From the NCBI GenBank assembly GCA_036897095.1, contig JAYMSP010001986.1, positions 1 to 27,148 on the forward strand: a DNA stretch of 27,148 bases. The letters run 5' to 3'. Of the stretch, positions 21,125-27,148 are shown piece after piece. Under the pieces are notes generated by a model. The model was given only the letters and a program-made list of their open reading frames with translations, had not been told where the DNA came from and did not search any database. This DNA comes from Plantago elongata (Eukaryota > Streptophyta > Magnoliopsida > Lamiales > Plantaginaceae). Position 1 is the first letter of the stretch. Each line of letters begins with the position of its first letter. A program made the position numbers and the translations under genes.

Positions 21125-21392
21125 TCAGTGCCTCCTCCTCTCTTATGTGACAACCTACGTGCCACCGTTGCATCCTATTATGAACTCGATTCCATATATA
21201 TGAAGCATATTACCTTGGATCTTCACTTTGTTCGTGATTTGTACAGTAATGAACTTTTCAATATCGTATATCAACACACTTGATCATATCGCAGATGCCT
21301 TGACAAAACCATTGTCCCACTCTCTATTCATCTTATTACGATCCAAAAAATATATATGGCGTCTCAATTTTGCGGGGCTTATTAAGGATTGA
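21125..21392 (+). pseudogene. Ty1-copia polyprotein C-terminal fragment (RNase H end), frameshifted
   Basis: One frame from 21125 to about 21271 gives LLCDNLRATVASYYE...MKHITLDLHFVRD. A frame shifted by one base, from about 21266 to the TGA at 21390-21392, gives YINTLDHIADALTKPLSHSL. These are the conserved end of copia RNase H (usual pattern CDN...A....H...KHI..D.HFVR.......I.T.DQ.AD.LTKPL). An upstream in-frame TGA at 21122 and the shift near 21268 show the fragment is dead. No flanking LTRs were found; this is a relic of a larger element. Confidence 0.85.
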
Positions 21393-21714
21393 TTCCTCTA
21401 AAATATTTAAATAAAACTATGGGATCCGTGTATATTGTAATTGATATATTGATGCACATATTGTATAGAGTGGTAGATATCTTGAGAACTATTCTTTATG
21501 TAGTTGAATTTATAGATAGGACCTAAGTCAGTGAGATCAACCAATTATTCCCACAAAACATTTTGTTAATTACAGATCACTTAATCGCAAGCAGGAACAA
21601 CCTTCCATCTTGTTAAGTACCAAACTGAACTTACAATATACTTACCTTTCTATTAATTAATATATTTTTCTTTTTCGTAATAATAATTTATAATATATGT
21701 TCGGAGTAACTATT
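21393..21714. other. Unassigned DNA after the copia relic
   Basis: This may include decayed copia 3' sequence, but no polypurine tract or LTR end is recognisable. Confidence 0.4.
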
Positions 21715-21790
21715 GTTTCAATTGGTAAGAGACTAATCTAGTGCACTTAAACGAAGTTCTGGAATTCAAGACTTGGTGTAAAAAAGTATT
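21715..21790 (+). mobile_element. Probable degenerate tRNA-derived SINE head
   Basis: GTTTCAATTGGTAAGAGACT matches a tRNA D-arm/A-box. About 30 bases later GAATTCAAGAC looks like a degraded B-box (consensus GGTTCGANTCC), followed by an A-run. The spacing suits a polymerase III promoter. It differs from the SINE at 451-557. No TSD was identified. Confidence 0.4.
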
Positions 21791-22912
21791 GTTGGAAGAT
21801 TTTGTGTGATTTGTTTGTTTGATTTATTTTTCTCCGTTTCCAATAATAAGAAGAAAAATCAAAAATAGATCGTATTCGTTACAACTATTACAGTAGTCCT
21901 CGTCAAGAAAACAGAAATGGCCCAGTTGTATTGCCGGAAGAGTGAGTATGTGGTGGAGGGACCATCTCCAGTGCACCACCAGAGAAAGGTATGCAGCAGT
22001 GGTTTTGAGTGGTCCATTCATGTCCTTCTAGTGTCCACAAAATCAACCATTCATTATATGCATCTTATTCTTTACACTCACTAACCAACTTCATTTTTAT
22101 TTATTCATTCATTTGGCCGGGTTTTTTTTTAAAGAAGAAACTGATATTCATATGATATAAGTACATATGTATAATTATAGCTCTATGGGTAAATAATACA
22201 CAACGAGCTTGATTTGACGGCAACATATTGTTTCCAAGAAAAAAAAAAACTTAAATTAAACACAACGAATGAATCAACTAACAATTTCATTTGATGCCTT
22301 GTGCTTGTCAAAACTTTTGACGGGGCATTTCAGGTCCAAAATCGAGGGGATAGTATTGCCCGCGAGGCCACTCCCCTGAGCGGACAAGATCATTGGATGA
22401 ACAAAATGTTGATAGAGAAACATGAAGGAGATAGAATATACCGATCTAAAAAATATTAAATATTATAAATTTCACATAATTAATTGTAAAAGAATACTAA
22501 AATATTCAGTTTTATATCTTGTAATGTATTGAAGATATATATTCCACCTAATAGCAAATGAGGAGCAAACAATAATTGAAATATCAACATTGTATTTGGG
22601 ATCCCATTTTATTAAATATCTTGTATATATTAATTATGAATCTTTATATTTTTACAAAATAAAGGTTGGATGGTTTATGGTGGGAAAGGGGCACAAACGT
22701 GAATGGGACCCTAATCATCATTTAAAGTAATTAGTTTAAAGTACTGATCAAGAAAAGTAATTAATCTAAAGTGAAAAAATCAATTTATCACTTTAGGAGC
22801 CATATATGCAATATATTTTCCACCAAAGTTGTTGGGGATATATGTATCTCTAAGAATGAACGGGTGACCCACGTTTGATGCAACCATTCACTTGTGTTTG
22901 GTTTGTTATAGC
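21791..22912. other. Unassigned intergenic DNA
   Basis: AT-rich except for a G+C-richer patch at 22320-22395. The minus-strand open frame at 21824-22021 shows no family signature. No repeat boundary was found. Confidence 0.45.
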
Positions 22913-23098
22913 AAAATTTTAAAGCTGTCTCTCAAAAATTAGTAAAATTGGTTAAAGTCGTTCAAAAGCTAGTAAAAATATCCTTTTACTACTACTCCTA
23001 AAAACCAAAAATTTAAACTTGTCTCTTAAAAAATAGTAAAAACGGTTTAAGTCGTTCACAAGCTAATAAAACATTCTATTACTTCAAAAATTGACACG
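22913..23098. repeat. Tandem duplication, unit about 94 bp
   Basis: Copy 1 begins AAAATTTTAAAGCTGTCTCT at 22913 and copy 2 AAAAATTTAAACTTGTCTCT at 23007. Both continue through TAGTAAAA..GGTT.AAGTCGTTCA.AAGCTA. Divergence is moderate, so it is older than the 3802-3986 duplication. Confidence 0.8.
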
Positions 23099-23460
23099 TA
23101 CTTAATTGCGAGTGAATTTTCAAATTACTTTTGAAAGAAATTATAAATTAGTTATTCATATTTCTAAAGAATATCTCTTTGGATTTAAATTGCACATTTA
23201 GCTAGCACACAAAAATGAAGGATCATTATCCAGCTTAACAAGTACCCATGGGATTACGCTCTCTCTGCAATGGAATCAAGTGTGAATGATACCACTTAAG
23301 AAGTAGATATACTATATATTAAGTAGTGATGATTACCAATTGATACTCACAATCATATCAGTGGGAACACAGAATAAAATTTTAGAGATAAAAAGAGAAT
23401 GTTTTACATGCCCTTAAAATTTTTTAAAAATGATTAAAAACAACTTAAAAAGTATATTAA

Positions 23461-23640
23461 TTTATGTTCTCTTCAACTTAAAGTCATTTCAGTTCAGTTC
23501 AATTATAGCTATTTTTAGTTCAAGTTCAGTTAAGTTTAGCTCGGCGTAGTTATAATTTATACCTTAGTTCAGTTCAATTTAGTTAAATTTAATTCAGTTG
23601 AATTCAATTGAACAGAACGGGACCTTGATCCCGTTTCAAA
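23461..23640. repeat. Interspersed TTCAGTT-rich low-complexity tract
   Basis: Repeated TTCAGTT/AGTTCAA phrases occur in one orientation, ending in AATTGAACAGAACGGGACC and a small ACGGGA/TCCCGT inverted repeat. Such tracts are common in plant repeats. No element ends can be defined. Confidence 0.45.
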
Positions 23641-24063
23641 TATACACAAAAAAAAATCATCAAACGCCTATGGTACTGTAAAGTGTTCATATAAGAATAC
23701 ATAAAAAGTTAAGTGATCTTAAAATAAACTGAGCTAGGATATAATACATATGTCTCTTCCGCATTTTATTTTAATCTATTTCTACGTCATTTGCATTTTT
23801 TCATATATAAATGGAAAATTTCTTTTTTAATTTATATGTTATATTTTCTACTTTATCAAAATTTACTCACTCTTTTTTCTACTTTATAAATATGTCTCTT
23901 AAATTTGTATCTGGATTCACAAAATATAAGGTAGAGACGGAGTTAGTATTATATTCAATTATATAATAATCTTATAATTATATTTGATGATATAATATAT
24001 TGGGGTGGCCCTAAAATTAGTTATGTAGGGTATTACGTGGTGTCTTTTTATTTGACAAAGTCT

Positions 24064-24210
24064 TCAATCTTACACCACTTTCTTCTTCTTCCTCCTTCCC
24101 CTTCTTCACATCGACATCAAATTTGAAGTTATATATCATCATCTTCATATTCTTCTTCATCATCATCATCACATCAAAAACAAAAACTCAAGTTACACAT
24201 ATCTTCTTGT
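24064..24210 (+). promoter_or_regulatory. Pyrimidine-rich leader of the MIR393 transcript
   Basis: A long run of CTTCTTCTTCCTCC-like and CATCATCATC-like sequence precedes the hairpin, as is common in plant 5' leaders. TATAATATAT at 23991-24000 is a candidate TATA element about 65 bp upstream. The transcription start is not proven. Confidence 0.4.
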
Positions 24211-24272
24211 TCTTGTTCCTGGTCCTGGTCTTTGTCTATGCAAGCAAAAATTAACAGCAACTATAGGAGGCG

Positions 24273-24294
24273 TCCAAAGGGATCGCATTGATCC
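24273..24294 (+). ncRNA. miR393: Mature miR393 (5' arm, 22 nt)
   Basis: Identical, from memory, to the miR393 conserved across seed plants. Its 5' U favours loading into AGO1. Confidence 0.95.
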
Positions 24295-24323
24295 CAACTA
24301 GTTCTTATTTGATCTTTTCTATC

Positions 24324-24366
24324 TTTTTTTGTTTTGAAACGGTAAAGGTGACTCGAACCCCAACCA
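24324..24366 (-). mobile_element. 5'-truncated SINE in the MIR393 loop, 12-bp TSDs
   Basis: The 43-bp insert reads T-run, GTTTTGAAACGGTAAAGGTG, ACTCGAACCCC. This is the tail and B-box half of the SINE family at 451-557 (TTTTTTTGAAACAGCTAAAG, GGTGACTCGAACACCC). It is flanked by a perfect ATCTTTTCTATC at 24312-24323 and 24367-24378, so it is a real insertion with target duplication. The tRNA-like head including the A-box is missing, as expected from incomplete reverse transcription. Confidence 0.85.
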
Positions 24367-24411
24367 ATCTTTTCTATCTATCTCAATGTTTGTTTTTAAT
24401 TTGGAATTTGG

Positions 24412-24432
24412 ATCATGCCATCTCTTTGGATT
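24412..24432 (+). ncRNA. miR393*: miR393* strand (3' arm, 21 nt)
   Basis: Pairs with the mature strand with a two-base 3' overhang. It closely resembles known miR393 star strands, differing near the middle by a C. Confidence 0.85.
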
Positions 24433-24474
24433 CATCCTTTGGTAGCTACCTTCTACGTACGATCCTTCCTACAG

Positions 24475-24545
24475 GTAAGTACATGATCATTGATCAATAA
24501 TATTTGTTCTAGTAATTAACATATGTGTATGTGTGTGTGTTGCAG
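24475..24545 (+). other. Short intron in the MIR393 primary transcript (71 bp)
   Basis: A strong donor, CTACAG|GTAAGTA, lies 29 bases after the hairpin base. A pyrimidine/GT-rich tract ending GTTGCAG gives the acceptor at 24544-24545. Introns just downstream of plant miRNA stem-loops are known and can raise miRNA output. Splicing is inferred from the sites alone. Confidence 0.6.
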
Positions 24546-24703
24546 ATTTAATTGGTTCAGCAATGTCATATATAGGATCATATTCATCAAGTATAATATA
24601 ATTGTTGTTTTGGAGAAGGAATAATGAATTTGAATTTCTCTAAAAGCCATGGTTTTACTTTAATATTTATACCTTGATCGCCTATCTAAGTGATTTCTTA
24701 GCA

Positions 24704-24801
24704 CACTAGTAATTCAATTCATCATCATCATCAATTCTTTAGATAAATTCAAGTTAAAAATATTCAATCTTTTGCCTTGAAGAATTGATGATGTACTAGT
24801 G
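24704..24801 (+). repeat. Imperfect hairpin downstream of MIR393
   Basis: AAGAATTGATGATG and TACTAGTG (about 24780-24801) are complementary to CACTAGTA (from 24704) and CATCATCAATTCTT (ending at 24739). The left arm carries an extra run of about 14 bases. The loop is about 38 bases. It may be a small inverted-repeat element or a structured part of the MIR393 transcript. Confidence 0.5.
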
Positions 24802-27058
24802 AGGAACAAATGAAGGGATTTCCTTTTCTATTATTATTAATTCAGCTAAAATTAAGAATTACTATTAATTAAACTGTGTTTTATTTTCTCTTTAAAAGGG
24901 GATGTAGTGATGTAACAGTACAGGAAAAATTGATCTATAAAACAAAAGTTTTTTTATAAATTTATTTTTTCTTGAAAGGAAAAGGTTAACTAAAGTTATT
25001 TATCCAATGTGTTGATTTATTCCACCATTACTACAATGAAATTAAACTTTATTTAACTAGCTAGGTTTACAAAGAGTACATAACTGAAAGTACATTTGCT
25101 AGGTAATTACAGGAAATTAACTATGTAGCTATAATTAGCTAGCCTTTCTTTATTTTAACAACATGATATTATAGAATGTAGCAATTTAGTTCTTGGAATT
25201 GAATGTAAACTTTAACATAGAGTTTGAGTATAATTTGTGGAGATTTTTATTGGAATAATTAAATATTGTTTTTATGGGTAGTTGATGTATGCAAATTGCA
25301 CGCACATTCATAGTTAGACACACTCTTTCTCCAGTTTCAAGATATTAGTGTATAGAATGATTGCACATACACTGCAGGCATGCTTATTTATATTGCACAG
25401 GAGGATTTTTACTATATACGTTTTATTTATTTCTTTTTTGGTACATTCTACGGTTGTTATAAAGATTAGAAATTGATTTGTATAGAATTTGAGTGGAATT
25501 TTCAATTAAAATTAAATTTTTTTTATATACAAAATGTTCGATTTGAGTGGGAAGATGGCCGCTTCACCGGTATAACAAACATAGTCTAATTTGTGTACAA
25601 TAAGCTTCTTTCTCATTAGTACTATATATAAATTTGAAAAATCATCTCGAACGCGACTAAAGAGTAATTTAATTCAATATATAGCTAGCTTTGTCCAGAA
25701 TCCAATGAACTAGTGAAGAAAACATTACTTGGTTATAAAGAGAAGCTAAGCTAGTCTTGTTTTATCCACTATTAATATTTTAAGTTTGATTCCTAAAAGT
25801 TATTTAAAGGAATCACGTTACATGAGTTGAGTTGAATCCTTGCAAGAACGTTTACCTGCTTAAAGGGGAATCCAAGTAATTACTCTGCACATTTAAGTAA
25901 AGCTCCAATTACTACATTCATACATATAGTGTGATGCATGCATCAACTTAAATGGACTTTTGGACCACTCCCTTTTGTGTTAGGTGAAGTGAAAACATAA
26001 TATCGGAAATTAGAGTTATTGTTCAACTTATATTTCACATTTACGCTCATAAAAATAGCTTATAACTTAGTGTTTTCGATAGTTAGAATTTGGTACTTTC
26101 GTCTCTCAATTTAGGAGAATGTAGTATAGTTTTCAACTCATTTCTACACTATGGTGCACTTTCTCTATTATCTAGGAAAAGTATGTATTTCTCTTTTGAA
26201 ATCAAGAACTCGAGATAAGTTAATAATTATTAATGTTATAAATAGAACGCACTGCACGAGCTAGAATTATATGTTTGTTTGCTTGCGAGCGACGTTGTTT
26301 TCTTATCAATCCGTATCCTAAACATACACAACCCTGGTCCCTTGTTGAATAAATTTGTGGAGGAAAACAGATATGGGTAAGCATGTCTTTCCGACAACTC
26401 CATGAGGTTCAATTCAACCAAAAACATTTGGACATTTAAACCCCTTGGTTTAACTTTAAGCTCTCTGATCTTCTTCTCCAGTATAGTACTACTTAACATA
26501 TATTCTGCAAATGTTATTAATGTGTTATTTATTGCTCTGTATGTTTCTGCTAGTGGCCTGATAAAATGAAAACACTAGTGAAAAATTTAAATAGAATTGG
26601 TTAGGTTTCTGATAAATTGGTTGAAATTAAACGTGGAGAATATAATTAATTATTCTTAGACATGATGAGAACGAAATTGAGGGCCAAGTGTTTCCCTATG
26701 TATAGACACCTTATTTTGTATTGTCAACATGAAAATACTGTTCGTGAGTATTAATGAATCATCTGTCATGTTAGAAATTTCAAACTACTTATCTGCCCAA
26801 TGTTTTTTCTTCATTGGAAGGAACTTGATTGCATATTTTTCAAATGCTTCCAATTCTAGTCCTGATTGTTTTTTTCTTTTTGTTTTCTTATGAATTATTA
26901 ATGTGTTCACGATAACGAAATTCACGACAACACATTGTGTTTGAGCGTTGGTGTATCATGAGAACATGCAGCGTTAATGAAATTAAGGAAGATGAATGTG
27001 GATTAAGTGATATAGTCGTGTGATGAGTCTCATTAGATGTGTATACTATCAATATCGA
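24802..27058. other. Unassigned intergenic DNA
   Basis: No gene, RNA gene or bounded repeat is recognised. The minus-strand open frames at 25314-25505 and 26236-26499 lack an initiating ATG context or a family signature and are treated as chance. Confidence 0.45.
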
Positions 27059-27136
27059 GTAGGATAGGATGGTATAGTAATAAAAGATGAAGAAGAAGAA
27101 ATCTTTCTTGCTCTCTTTTGTAGGATAGGATGGTAT
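27059..27136. repeat. 17-bp direct repeat flanking a 44-bp segment
   Basis: GTAGGATAGGATGGTAT occurs at 27059-27075 and again at 27120-27136. The spacer runs from a purine-rich stretch (AGATGAAGAAGAAGAAA) to a pyrimidine-rich one. This could be a small insertion with target duplication or a slippage product. Confidence 0.6.
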
Positions 27137-27148
27137 CTTCTGTACAAT

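Larger units (their letters stand above)
24261..24445 (+). ncRNA. MIR393: MIR393 precursor hairpin
   Basis: The 5' arm carries the full conserved 22-nt miR393 sequence at 24273-24294 (it starts TCCAAAGGGATCGC). The 3' arm carries a star-like strand at 24412-24432 (ATCATGCCATCTCTTTGG then ATT). The arms pair with one C/C mismatch, a G-U pair and a bulged T. The stem extends below the duplex through CTATAGG near 24261 and GGTAG near 24441. DICER-LIKE 1 processing would give a duplex with 3' overhangs. miR393 is known to guide cleavage of TIR1/AFB auxin-receptor F-box mRNAs and acts in development and pathogen response. The 117-nt loop is enlarged by a SINE fragment. Confidence 0.96.

Noticed and set aside
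24288..24500. 70-aa open frame across the MIR393 hairpin
   Set aside because: It overlaps the miRNA duplex, the SINE fragment and the intron donor, and is explained by the RNA gene.
26236..26499. Minus-strand 87-aa open frame
   Set aside because: It starts at a non-ATG codon in AT-rich DNA with no recognised motif and no supporting context.

Overview
The window looks like nuclear DNA from a eudicot plant. It is AT-rich and gene-poor, one gene has a 2.1-kb GT-AG intron, and there is a recognisable MIR393 locus and several plant-type transposons. Details of the repeats make an asterid such as a member of the Lamiales plausible, but nothing here fixes the species. I can support two genes, both on the + strand: a two-exon protein gene (12426-16168) and the microRNA gene MIR393 (hairpin about 24261-24445, with a short downstream intron). 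Everything else is transposon-derived or unassigned.

Layout. 1-4750 is dense in insertions: a 107-bp tRNA-derived SINE with 17-bp target-site duplications (TSDs), an (AT)n tract, a 1053-bp foldback element with Mutator-like TSDs, and a complete 639-bp TRIM-type retrotransposon with 5-bp TSDs. Small minus-strand stretches that could be decayed coding sequence lie around them. 5785-6130 is a minisatellite with a unit of about 67 bp. 7347-10883 is a non-autonomous LTR retroelement on the minus strand. Its two long LTRs each carry five copies of a 49-bp unit, and only about 470 bp lies between them. 12426-16168 encodes a predicted 538-aa SANT/Myb-like nuclear protein with an in-frame tandem duplication. 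16400-24000 is mostly unassigned DNA with a TIR element, a frameshifted Ty1-copia fragment, a probable second SINE family and a tandem duplication. 24050-24550 is MIR393. The last 2.5 kb shows no gene.

Functionally, MIR393 is known to silence TIR1/AFB auxin-receptor F-box transcripts. The SANT-like protein is presumably a chromatin or DNA-binding factor. Nothing in the sequence links the two. The most unusual observations are a truncated SINE inserted with its own TSDs inside the terminal loop of the MIR393 hairpin (the same SINE family as at 451-557), and the foldback element, which is an inverted repeat over almost its whole length.
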